Below are positions 52,101 to 60,438 of a stretch of 64,000 nucleotides of DNA, in pieces; the first letter of the stretch is position 1; each line of letters opens with the position of its first letter. The DNA is from Tetranychus cinnabarinus. Lineage: Eukaryota > Arthropoda > Arachnida > Trombidiformes > Tetranychidae. The notes beneath the pieces are model-generated. The model was not told the DNA's origin, ran no database searches, and was given only the letters and a program-made list of their open reading frames with translations. The stretch lies in NCBI GenBank assembly GCA_022266195.1, contig WHVY01000003.1, forward strand, positions 6,882,001 through 6,946,000, given 5' to 3'. Made by a program: the position numbers and the translations under genes.

Positions 52101-53878
52101 GAAATTAAATTGATTGAAAATGAGTGAAACAAAGAAAAGAGTTGAAATTCAATTTGATCAACTCATTAAATATTCAGATTCAATTTCATGTTAATTGACT
52201 GGCAACTCTGAAATGTTTTTCATTCCATTCCATTTCATCTTGAATCTTCTTCCCAAACTCGAGTTGCCATCAAAATTGAACCAATTTACCTTCAATTGAA
52301 TTAACGCAAAACTAAACAAAAGTTAAATACTTTAAAATTTTCAGTCAAATGTTTCAAATTCAATTTTTAATGAAACGCAAAAATGAATGAAAAAACAACT
52401 TTTATTCATTTCCATCAACAATTGAAACACTCGAGGCCATGTTTAGTGTTCATTGATTAAAGCTAAAAGCTGGGAGAAAATATGAAAATAGAAAATTTAA
52501 TTTTATTCTTTTCCATGATTCTGCAAAAGTTGATTCCATAACATGATAAGTGACATTATTGTTCATGATGAAAAGGATAGATTGTGATTGAAATTGATAC
52601 AAAAAGTTAACAATAAAACATTTGATTTAAATAATAATGGAAAACAGAAAATGGCATCAATAATGAATAATCATGAATAACATGATAATAAATTAGATGA
52701 AAGAGAAAATTGGAATTTCATGAGAAAAGAGAAGAAAAATTTCTTCTCTCAATATTGATCGTGAAACGTTTGATTAACAGTTTATAATTGAATTGCCTTT
52801 TCGATTCCATTCAGTGTTCAGTCGCATTTCAAAATCAATTTTATCGTCAAAACTGTTCTTCGATAAAGAATTTTTCCATTTTTTTCTCTCGACTCGAAAT
52901 TCTTGAACCAATTAAATGTTAATTGTCATTTGCTCCATTACAGAACTCAAAGTGTATTCCAGAATCGAAAGGCAGTCCATGGTTTATCTGCTTCTTGCTG
53001 GATAATTTCATTGACTTTTTTCACTGGCTATTTTTGGTCAATACCTTGTCAAGGTGAGTTCATGAGATTTTCATCTTTTCAAGAATAAATCTTTTGTCCA
53101 TGGAAAAGAATGTTTAGAATGATGTTTGGCAGGAAGCAAAATTTAATCTTTCCTTTATTATTCCAATTCCAACCTTTGACTTTTTTTTGATGACAAAACA
53201 AATTAAACAAAACCAAAAGCATTTCAACTTTTAATTCCTTTATTCCTTCATCTCATCATTTTTCCAGGTTTTCGTGATCGCAATTGTCCTCATTTATTTC
53301 TCTATTTTTGGAAGTTTCGATTCACGATATTAATCTGCTTTTCAACTCCCCTGTTTCTCATGTTTCTTGCCTATTGTCGCATCTTTCATGAACTCTTTTT
53401 CACCTCCAACATTCATCGATCTCTGAAACGATTCGATGGAGCCTCAATCAGCACTTCTACTGGAACCTCGTCAAGAATTACTGGGGACAATAGGTCACAA
53501 TACAGGCGAACCACTGTTACTTCGTTGATCATTGTCGGCACGTATCTCATCTGCTGGATGCCCAACATTATCTGGTTGGCTCTTTCGTGCACTGATGGCT
53601 GTCCTTATCCCTTGTCCCGTCAACCTCCAAACGTACGAATGGTTCTTGGTTTCATTACCAACTCTTTGGTAGTCATTAAAGCAATTGTAGACCCATTCAT
53701 CTACAGTTACAGAATGAAGGAAGTTAAATATGCTATTAAATCAGTTTTCATGTTGACTGAAACAAATGGTTCTTATATAAGACGACAGAGTCCCCATTGT
53801 CCGTCCATTGGACAAAGTAACGGTGCCGTTGCAACTGCAACAATAGTATCTGGTTCTGCTCGTGAACATTATTTGTAA
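37104..53878 (+). CDS. Rhodopsin-like orphan GPCR (GPCR2), 377 aa, paralogue of GPCR1
   Basis: Exons 37104-37516, 52944-53053 and 53268-53878, with the same phases (2 and 1) as GPCR1 and an identical 110-bp middle exon length. The protein begins METCDKTLIKLVQFIGNNTS with a glycosylation site, TM1 follows (about 29-51), TM2 carries LSLNLATTDGIASFF, Cys100 opens TM3, and TWLHYQAITNPLQH is where DRY would be. TM6 has CWMP (270-273) and TM7 VDPFIYSYR (315-323). Loop 2 keeps the PCQG...NC pair. The intracellular loop 3 is short and Ser/Thr/Arg-rich, unlike the Asn-rich loop of GPCR1. GPCR1 and GPCR2 are a tandem duplicate pair in the same orientation; the shared atypical motifs argue that these were present before duplication. 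The ligand is unknown; a peptide or amine is possible. The first intron is 15.4 kb and full of transposon remains. AATAAA at 53966-53971 is a likely polyadenylation signal. Confidence 0.9.
37517..42600. other. First intron of GPCR2, left part
   Basis: About 5 kb of AT-rich non-coding DNA with a GAA tract near 39710. No gene, RNA or transposon end could be supported. Confidence 0.4.
42640..42972 (+). repeat. Degraded left copy of a transposon segment, inverted relative to 45957-46270
   Basis: GCTAAAAATAAGAGAGTTGG at about 42646 recurs on the minus strand at about 46266-46247. TTGGCGATCTTGCCAGGATG (42953-42972) recurs perfectly on the minus strand at 45976-45957. The spacing between the two shared words is similar on both sides (about 290-310 bp) and weaker similarity (GATAATGATG) lies between them. 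Read as two old inverted copies of one element; the 20-mer alone could also be taken as a terminal inverted repeat of a 3-kb unit, but no target duplication is seen. Confidence 0.55.
43453..44361. repeat. Cluster of seven small hairpins with a TC or TT loop
   Basis: Seven compact inverted repeats, all built around ATT-TC-AAT or ATT-TT-AAT with 5-8 bp stems: 43453-43470 (AAAGTATT/AATACTTT), 43581-43596 (AAATATT/AATATTT), 43796-43809 (AGTATT/AATACT), 43830-43845 (AAGTATT/AATACTT, TT loop), 44018-44029 (GTATT/AATAC), 44213-44228 (AAAGATT/AATCTTT) and 44346-44361 (AAGAATT/AATTCTT). The stem sequence differs between copies but both arms change together. No coding sequence spans them. Function unknown. 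Confidence 0.75.
45074..45954 (-). mobile_element. 881-bp DDE transposon remnant with about 60-bp terminal inverted repeats
   Basis: The left end begins CTGATACGCACTTTTGGGTG (45074) and the right end, reverse-complemented, begins CTGATACGCACTTTTGCGTA (45954). The two agree for about 60 bp with four or five mismatches, ending in AATTCACAAAATTTTT. The interior carries a minus-strand transposase C-terminal fragment at 45328-45726, and a perfect 12-bp hairpin with a TC loop at 45197-45222. I see no clear target duplication. The transposase N-terminal half is missing from inside the repeats, so this is a deletion derivative. Confidence 0.75.
45328..45726 (-). pseudogene. DDE transposase C-terminal fragment (pogo/Tigger-like)
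   Basis: A 132-residue open segment with the pattern of a DDE_1-type catalytic domain: VLFLDSWTGHKDESFY holds the second catalytic Asp, and IPEGATSLMQPLDVYTFRQW holds the Gln-Pro-Leu-Asp motif typical of pogo/Tigger/jerky transposases. The first acidic residue and the DNA-binding domain are absent here. Probable N-terminal pieces lie upstream on the same strand at 46100-46630. It cannot encode an active enzyme alone. Confidence 0.75.
45957..46630 (-). pseudogene. Transposase N-terminal relic (helix-turn-helix part), frameshifted
   Basis: On the minus strand, DPNGTYLTYEYYRRALEFQK reads on to a block ending CPNRRNLQ, then SFDRAGSDFLCMHDINCYAI, then, after a frameshift, RVDWIAAFKKSKVLTQEELQ and KFITRVSNAKNKRVG, and finally GTRIENDDNDVEDKEYAIFK to a stop at 46100. 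The W..FKK....(R)KFITR pattern is that of the CENP-B/Tc5-type helix-turn-helix in pogo-like transposases. Several stops and frame changes show that it is dead. Its low-coordinate end carries the 20-mer shared in inverted orientation with 42953-42972. Confidence 0.5.
47271..47690. mobile_element. Fold-back element, copy A
   Basis: 47462-47545 and 47600-47682 are reverse complements over about 84 bp (shared words AGATGTAGAATTCAATTCT, AGTGAAG, TCATTTTGAT and ATGCCGCAAA), with a loop of about 55 bp. The left flank, from GATGAAGACCAAAAGAATAG (47271) on, matches copy B at 61461 with roughly 70% identity (shared GACCAAAAGAATAGGG, TTTATGCTCAATTC, CGAGATATCA). The right arm seems truncated relative to copy B. 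No ORF. A non-autonomous fold-back or long-TIR element is the likely class. Confidence 0.75.
47700..52943. other. First intron of GPCR2, right part
   Basis: AT-rich intronic DNA. One minus-strand ORF at 48194-48424 (76 aa, contains RIPTKITMIGISNVLLANYL) looks protein-like in composition but has no recognised motif and no splice partners. A GAA/AAG-rich run is at 50810-50860. Nothing else is supported. Confidence 0.35.
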
Positions 53879-54361
53879 ATATTGTCGATGTTAATTTTCA
53901 AGCTCTTTACAATGAGACAATTTCAACAAAAGTATCAATCTTTTGTAACTTTATGCTTTGAGCAAAATAAATTTATTTTATTGCCTTTAATGCAATTCTT
54001 TTTTTCAACTTGTTTTGCAAAGATCTTTCAACTTTAAAGCAAGTTTCAATACAGCAATCCAGACGAAAATTTTGAAACATTTAATAAATAATAAAACTTC
54101 AACCAACAAGTCGCACATAGTCTCTCGAATTTTTCATAGATGGCGTAAGGTATCGTGTTGATTGCAAACAATATCAATAGATATCGTTATTGTAAACTTA
54201 TGTTTCACAATGTGAAGCTAACCAAACATACGGGGTGCTGAGAAAGTTTATGCACGGGGAAAAACAAAGATTTATAATATTATATTAATCTTTGGGAAAA
54301 AATTTGCCTCAGCTGCGAAGAGACAAGAAATGGTTTGTGGGTTGTTATAATTGGCAACTAT

Positions 54362-54391
54362 TGAGCCAATTGAGCCAATTGAGCCAATTGG
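54362..54391. repeat. Three-unit tandem repeat of a 10-mer
   Basis: TGAGCCAATT is repeated three times head to tail. Short minisatellite; no further significance seen. Confidence 0.85.
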
Positions 54392-54449
54392 TCAAAGATT
54401 TCATTCATGCAAGAAGTTAGATCAAATGGGTTCTCTCAAAAGCAATACT

Positions 54450-54606
54450 CACAGTTGAGACTAGTAGTATAAAAAAAGCCATTTCTGGCTCACCGCGAAA
54501 CTGGTTATCAAATAAAATTGAAATGAAAATGAAACTTGTTTTAAATTCAAATTTATTTTTGAACTTGAACCCAAGTGTCATCTTGGGTGTCAAAATAACC
54601 TTGTTG
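54450..54606 (+). repeat. Left arm of a 150-bp inverted repeat pair
   Basis: The segment matches the reverse complement of about 57955-58110 at roughly 80% identity. Shared words include AGTAGTATAAAAAA, GGTTATCAAATAAAATTGAA, TTGAACTTGAACCC and GAGTGTCAA-type variants. The pair brackets about 3.3 kb containing the truncated secreted gene, the tRNA, the LTR-like sequence and the mariner. Confidence 0.75.
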
Positions 54607-55126
54607 AAGAAAGAGAAAAACTAATCTTATCTCGAAAAGAATCTTAAATCGTTGATAAACTTGTAACATTTTAAAAGACATGATGCACAATAATTAATGA
54701 ACTTATGATGACATGAAGATGATTGTAACTTAAATTTAAGCTCAATTTCACAAAAATTTTTCATCATTTGAGATGAAACCGCATTTCATTTTCATTATCA
54801 TAAATATATTGATACATAGATAGCATCATTTTCCCTCAGAAATCGGAAATAAGTTGGTCATAATAGATATTTGACATTATGATTTGATCTTTAACTACCG
54901 ATAACTAGAAATTTACATTGGTGCCTTTAACTAAAAAAATAAATTTAAACTTAGCGCCTCCAAGCCAATTGGATCGTTAAAACGGTCCCCGGTTTTCAAC
55001 TATGTGATAAAGTAAACTCAAGTAGTACAAACAACAGCATCAACAGTTTTTATACAGTTATATACATATACTTTAATTTTTGTTTTTTTATTTGGGTTAT
55101 TATTTTATCGTATTCTTCGTGTCATA

Positions 55127-55546
55127 ATGTCACCAGGCGAACTGAGTATTCTTCTTCTTTTTATTTACTCCATTTTTCCCACTGGTAAGACTTGTTTTTC
55201 TATGATTTTATCGTTCTTTACACTCTCTGGAGGCCCATAGCCCTTTCCTAAAGCTCCCTCACGCCATTTTTTTTGTTTGCTAGCGCCATCTTTACTCGGC
55301 GGCTAAAAACCACTCAGTTTTTTGCGCCATATTCAAAACCGGCTGTTATGATTAAATGTTATGGCGTAGGGAATGCATTGGAATTAATTATCACATAATA
55401 TTCTTTTTTTCAGTAAACGCACAAAATCAAATCTCTGGGAGTTTGCCAGCAGAGCCTGTTACTTCCGAATACTCCTTGTCCTCAACTACTGGTGGCGTTC
55501 TTACGCCTAGCGATACGTCGCTTTCGGACGCCCTAGAGATAGATTA
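55127..55546 (+). pseudogene. Secreted-protein gene fragment, cut off by the tRNA sequence
   Basis: Exon 1 (55127-55184) encodes a signal peptide, MSPGELSILLLFIYSIFPT, and ends at ACTG/GTAAGA in phase 1. Exon 2 starts at 55414 after a pyrimidine-rich TTTTTTTCAG acceptor and continues in phase as VNAQNQISGSLPAEPVTSEY, then a Ser/Thr-rich stretch to SDALEIDYS at about 55546. The predicted mature protein starts after VNA or close to it. At that point the tRNA-Leu sequence begins. The frame stays open through the tRNA to a stop at 55670, adding 40 or so residues that are tRNA-derived. I do not recognise the family. Either the gene is interrupted, or it uses an exon boundary I cannot see. No continuation was found downstream. 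Confidence 0.5.
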
Positions 55547-55663
55547 TTCAGTGTGGCCGAGCGGTCTAAGGCGTCAGACTCAAGATAATCTTGCCTCTGT
55601 AAGAGGATTGAGCCATCTGGTACAGTTATGTTTGCGTGGGTTCGAATCCCACCGCTGCCACCA
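55547..55663 (+). tRNA. tRNA-Leu(CAA) sequence with 30-nt intron, encoded CCA and missing 5' bases (probable retro-derived copy)
   Basis: Acceptor arm 55547-55553 with 55653-55659, D arm GCC/GGC, anticodon stem 55574-55578 with 55616-55620, anticodon CAA at 55581-55583, T arm GTGGG-TTCGAAT-CCCAC (55636-55652). The 30-nt intron (55585-55614), placed after base 37, contains TTGAG, which can pair with CTCAA of the anticodon loop, as in eukaryotic tRNA-Leu(CAA) precursors. The A box and B box are intact. Odd points: the first two acceptor bases are TT and do not pair with CC, while GG would restore the stem; CCA follows the discriminator A directly (55661-55663), which eukaryotic genes do not encode; and no T run for Pol III termination follows within about 100 bp. 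Confidence 0.8.
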
Positions 55664-56193
55664 ATTGTAACGAAAGTTACGGACACAATAAAGTTAATGC
55701 ACAATGCAAAGGTTTACTGTCTAAGATGACTTTAATTAATTCAATAAGAGAATTCATACATTCTAGGGCTAGGGATTTTTGTGGTAGCGTAACTGAGTTG
55801 ATTTAGTACTGAGTCGGAACTTATTCTCTGAACATTAATGAGTTCTTTATATTAATGATCATGGGAGCAGTTCACGAGATAACTTCATATTAGCGTTTTG
55901 GGAATAATCAAATAGAGTTCATATTTGGTAATCAATACCGAGAGGAAACATTCCTTATTCAGGTGAATGAGCCATGAGAAAGGAAGTTTTTCTCATTACA
56001 CCTTATTCATCACGAACATATTAATCTTAACGTAGTTCATTGAAAAAGTTCAATCCTCAATGCAACGAAGCAGTTAAAGTTTATCTGGGTTAACTAGATT
56101 AGATCTTGAACGAATAAGTCCAATCATTGCTAATCATAAATGTAAAGAGAATTAGTAGATCAGTTTCTACTTCAGCATTAAACTTAGTATATA
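55664..56193 (-). mobile_element. LTR-like sequence abutting the tRNA copy (solo LTR candidate, split by mariner)
   Basis: Read on the minus strand, ...TTTCGTTACA then AT is followed directly by TGGTGGCAGCGGTGGGATTC. That is the order LTR end (CA), short spacer, primer-binding site complementary to the 3' end of tRNA-Leu including its CCA. The plus-strand edge begins TGTAACGAAAGTTAC, itself an inverted repeat. The sequence continues as AT-rich non-coding DNA to the mariner at 56194, and may resume after 57450, perhaps up to GCCACA near 57960. No gag or pol is visible, and no second LTR was found in this window. Identification as an LTR is inference. Confidence 0.4.
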
Positions 56194-57448
56194 TTAGGTC
56201 ATCCGGGAAGTCCCACCCTAGGCATGAAGGATTCATTTTAGAAAAATTTTAATCAAAGTAATTGCCAAAGGCATCAATACAGCGTTGTAACCGAATGGGT
56301 AATTTCGCAATTCCTGCGGCATACCATTGCTGTGGCTTGTTTTCGAAAAAGTGCTTAATTTGAGCCTTCATCTCATCAATCGAGGCATGCGCCTGGCCCT
56401 TTAGGAATCTTGTGCGATGTGAGAACAAAAAGTAGTCGCTGGGAGCCAGGTCTGGAGAATAGGGGGGTGAACCAGCAAAAACCAGTTTAGAGTTCTTATT
56501 TTGGCCATGATTTCTGCAGCCTTATGCGGCCTTGCATTATCTTGCAAGAAAACCGGTCTCTGTCTCGGTCTTTGTACCCTTCCTGAGCTTAAAAGTTGAC
56601 CAACTTCATCCAGCTGTCTTCTATATTCATTGCCGTCAACATTTGTACCTGGTTTCATAAATTTAGAATAGATGACTCCGAATGAATCCAACCAAACACG
56701 CAGCACCACTTTTTCAGCTCTTCTGTCTAATCTTGGTCTTCTGCTGACCATATACTTATCTCGCAACCACTCTTTAGCCTCATTTCCAACGGCAGGATCA
56801 TACTTGTATACCCAGGTCTCATCCATAGTTATGATTGAGTTCAAACCGCATTTGGCTGTTTGTTATAGAGCTCCAAAGATTGCTTACACGCTTCCACGTT
56901 GCTCATAATGGGTTGCATTCAAAACATGTGGGATCCATTTTGTTGTCAGCTTTTTTAGGCTTGAAACCTCACGCACGATTTTCTGGATGGTCTCATGGGA
57001 TAGCCCGATCTCTGAATATATTCTATCGATGGAAATCCTGGGATCAATGTTGATCAGCTCCTGAATATCACGTGAAGCGCGCTGCTAATCGAATTCCGAG
57101 GGCCTGCCAGCCCGAGGCAGATCCTGAGCAGACTGTCGACCCAATCTGAATTCTCGATGCCAGCGTTTAACGTAGTCATAATTGGGTGCATCATCACCAC
57201 AGGTGTCACTCATTTCATTGAAAGTATCCTGGAGAGAATCGCCCCTTTCCACGAAGTACTGTATGATATAACGAAATTTTTGGTCCGGCATGGCACTTTT
57301 TCGAAAATAAAAACTTAACTATCGAGAAATTCAAAATGGCAGATTCTTTACTTAGGTCGGTTTGAGATGGAGAATCCAAAAAAAGAGTCGCTATCTGTCG
57401 GAAATTTTGGGAACAGAGCACAGGGGCGGGACTCCCCGGATGATCTTA
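56194..57448 (-). mobile_element. mariner DNA transposon, 1255 bp, inactive
   Basis: Terminal inverted repeats: left TTAGGTCATCCGGGAAGTCC; right, reverse-complemented, TAAGATCATCCGGGGAGTCC. Each end is flanked by TA (56192-56193 and 57449-57450), the mariner target duplication. The length fits the roughly 1.3-kb class. The transposase lies on the minus strand. Confidence 0.9.
56249..57291 (-). pseudogene. mariner transposase, disabled by stops and a frameshift
   Basis: The N-terminus MPDQKFRYIIQYFVERGDSL and RWHREFRLGRQSAQDLPRAG are the mariner helix-turn-helix region and linker. The catalytic region has MDETWVYKYDP (first Asp), FLQDNARPHKA (second Asp), and HPP..., where a frame change breaks the expected SPDLAPSDY motif (third Asp). 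The C-terminus RLQRCIDAFGNYFD is recovered in another frame. At least one in-frame stop follows GRPSEFD (near 57085), more occur before MDETW, and the total length is not a multiple of three. It is an old, inactive copy. The family is Tc1/mariner, DD34D type, with a D-E-T-W variant of the usual D-E-K-W. Confidence 0.88.
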
Positions 57449-57450
57449 TA

Positions 57451-57954
57451 GATGAAAAAAATTTGATCATTCAATCCATTCCATCATTTAATCATCTAAT
57501 CATCAAGTTAATTATTGAATTTTTGTTCCAGCTTAAACTTTCACTTTATTCCTGAAAAGTTAATTTCCTTGCTTTATTCTCTCTAAAAGTTGTCAACTTA
57601 ATTTAAAGCTTGGAGCCTGTACCTGATTAGCATCTATTACTGTAAACTTGAAACGTTTGGAAGTTCGCTCACCTTGATAATCATCTATTGCTGTACAACT
57701 GAAAAGTTGGCAATTTGTTGACCTTATCGTTAAAGACATCTAAAGGTAAATTTATGTATGAATTTATAGCTTATTACCTTTGTGTGAACCTGACTTTGGT
57801 CAACTTTTATTCAAGATATACTGAGTGATTTTTGATGCATTGTATATTGTTAGTAAGCTCTCTTTAGGGTTAGCTACTGCTAACTTTTTGATCATTCAAT
57901 TGAATGAAGAGGTAAATGCTTTGTAAAATATTGTATTAAATCATTTTATAATCT
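57451..57954. other. Sequence between mariner and the right inverted-repeat arm
   Basis: About 500 bp without coding potential. It may be the far part of the LTR-like sequence into which mariner jumped. Two similar phrases, around 57630 and 57690 (AGCATCTATTACTGTAAACT and AATCATCTATTGCTGTACAA), suggest a diverged internal tandem duplication of about 62 bp. Confidence 0.35.
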
Positions 57955-58110
57955 GCCACAAGGTTGACACTCAAGGTGACACGCGGGTTCAAGTTCGAAA
58001 TGAATTTTGAATTTAAACACGTTGCGTTTCATTTCAATTTTATTTGATAACCGGTTTCGCATTGAGCAAGAAATGACTTTTTTATACTACTGAGACTCAT
58101 TAAGTTGACA
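57955..58110 (-). repeat. Right arm of the 150-bp inverted repeat pair
   Basis: Reverse-complement partner of 54450-54606 (see that entry). Confidence 0.75.
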
Positions 58111-59875
58111 CACGAAAACTACCATTGAATTTTTTTGCGACTCTTAAGAAATCTAGGTTTGGAATTGGAATCGATAAATTCTTGCTCGAAAGATCCATGT
58201 TTCACTCTCGTTATTGCAGCAACTTTCCATAATAGATGAATGGATAAATGTTCTAAAATATGAAATTGTGACTCAGATAAAAATGCCGCCATGCATCTCT
58301 GAATTTTTAGGAACTTGTACCACAAAATATGCCACAACTATTTCCTTAATTAATTGAATTGCTGAATTAAACCTATTTCCGATAGATTTTAATTTCATTG
58401 TAAATCAAAATTTCATTAAACTTCGTGATTAAATTTTTTAATTGACAAATTTGTTTCGTTTTTTTTGATTTTGTGGAAATGCAACTAAAGAGCGAGTTTA
58501 ACGCTGCGATATATTTTCATCGCCATCTTTCCTGACATTAAAAGCAACAGCTCGTCTTCTATCACCATTCTTGTGACTTTGCCCTAAACCCTACGTCCAA
58601 TCGGAAATGTCTTGCCACACCAGGTATTCATGTATTATTTTTCCGCGCTTCTTAACACGAAGTTTTTCTGAATACCATTCGCATCGAACTTTGTCATAAC
58701 TTTGCCGTTCATTTTAGGTGAATGGAGTAATTCCACTGGCCATTCAATTGCTTGACCTTAACCTCAAAGGAAACGATTGATTAGCTTTTTTAAGGAATTT
58801 GTTCCACAAAACTGACTTTGTATGCCATTTTGCTGATTCGATAAATATCAATTGAATAAAACCAATTTAATTAATCAGTATAACACAAAAAAACAAAGAT
58901 TCACAAATAAATTTAGTTTTAGTTTTTCAAAGAATGAAAATCAAATGATTTTAACAGTAGTAGTATAAAAATGTAATAAATAAATGTATATATATATAAA
59001 TGTATATGTAATGTATATATAATATATAAATGTTCCAATCGTATAAACAGGGGACTTCCCATCACAACAAAGGCAATCAAAATAAGGCCAGCTCTGAATG
59101 TAAACAAACATAGACAATTGGATCAATCTGATAAGACAGTGTAATTAACCCGAGCCAATTAAAGAAATGAAAACGAACATATGGTACCAATTAATTACTT
59201 AAATGTTTTGTAATTGAAACAATTGCTAACAGAACAATAACTATTGACCTACCAGCTTAATTTCGATGATCACGTAAAGATAAGATATGCTAAAAATAAG
59301 AAAGTTGACAAGCTAATCTTACCAATCTATCTCTGATATTACGTTCAGACAGTATAAACTTCTTGTTTATATAGTATGCATTTTTGGCCCAATCAGTTGT
59401 TACGTTGCTAAAAATTACGAATTGTTGAACATTTGATCTTCTTATCTTTAACAATATAATTATCACCATAATTGACTGTCCTACTGCAGGCACGGCGTTA
59501 ACCCCAAATTTTCTCCTTCAATTTGTCTTCAATCAACTTCTTTGTATTCAGAGGTTTCTTAGTTGGTCGTCCAGAACGAGGAGCTTTGGTTATTTCTGGT
59601 GCTTGTATCCACTTTTTCATACATTTTGAAAAAGAGCCAGGCGTCGTATCTCAGATCGCGCGAAAAATCGCGCAGACTATAGTAGTAATAAAAATCGGTC
59701 TTTCACACCAATTTTTATAAATTTCTCATCTGTCTTTATAGCCGTTTTTTGCTGATGATATGTGCTAAATTGAGGTTAATTTGTAATAATGTTGTAAATT
59801 TATTAGTATAAGTATAAGGTTAGGTGCATTAGGAAAAACAGAAAGAATGGTGAATGTAAAAATCGAGGAAAACAC
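58111..59875. other. Non-coding/repeat-derived region
   Basis: No gene supported. At 59284-59310 GCTAAAAATAAGAAAGTTGA resembles the transposase-relic words at 42646 and 46266, so a third degraded copy may lie here. On the minus strand around 59520-59640, KAPRSGRPTKKPLNTKKLIE resembles the linker of a Tc1-like helix-turn-helix, followed by stops. An AT dinucleotide tract lies at 58983-59030. Confidence 0.35.
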
Positions 59876-60168
59876 TCATTTTTCAAAAATTTTTGAAACA
59901 TTTCTCTTAAGTTCGATATTCTTCTCTTTGATCAACGTTTGTATGGCTGCATTGAGACGTATCAGCTCATCATTTTCTGCCTTGAGTTGTTTGATCTTTA
60001 TAGCGAAATTACGCAAATTTAAAAGGGCAGAATTTACAGCAGATTTGATATGGAAAATCTCATTAAAGGTGAAGATATTGTTCCTCATACCTCCTATACC
60101 GTAAACTGAACTGATATCCTGTAGCTTGACACATAAATGTCTTGGGTTGAAATTAAATCTTTCTTTTT
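59876..60168 (-). CDS. Possible coding exon with a coiled coil, unidentified
   Basis: After an acceptor-like CTTCAG at about 60169 the minus strand is open for over 90 codons: KKKERFNFNPRHLCVKLQDI, then SSVYGIGGMRNNIFTFNEIF, then a Lys/Leu/Glu-rich amphipathic stretch (FAIKIKQLKAENDELIRLNA and IQTLIKEKNIELKRN) of coiled-coil type. The composition looks coding. A donor-like GTGAGT exists upstream at about 60245, but its frame does not join cleanly, so I cannot build a gene. It may be a transposon ORF. Confidence 0.25.
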
Positions 60169-60438
60169 TCTGAAGGTATAAAAGAGAGAAAATGAAGATG
60201 GAAATGAATTAAAAATATTTGAAGGTCAGACACAAAATGCACTCACCTTGCAGTTGAGATTTGTTTTTTAGATTTTTGGCCTTTTGATGGAGATGGAGAT
60301 GTAAACAAAGAAACAACAACCAAGATATACAAAATAAGTTTAAGCTCACAAGTACAAAATACCTAGACTGTTGGTTTGATGGTTTGATGTTTAACAACTG
60401 GTTGAAGATTAATGCTGAAGTTTGTCTAGCTACAAACT

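Noticed and set aside
58119..58337. 72-aa minus-strand ORF
   Set aside because: No motif or splice context, and it starts at the end of a repeat arm; likely chance.
59290..59640. Tc1-like transposase remnant
   Set aside because: One short linker-like phrase followed by stops in every frame; too weak to call as a feature.
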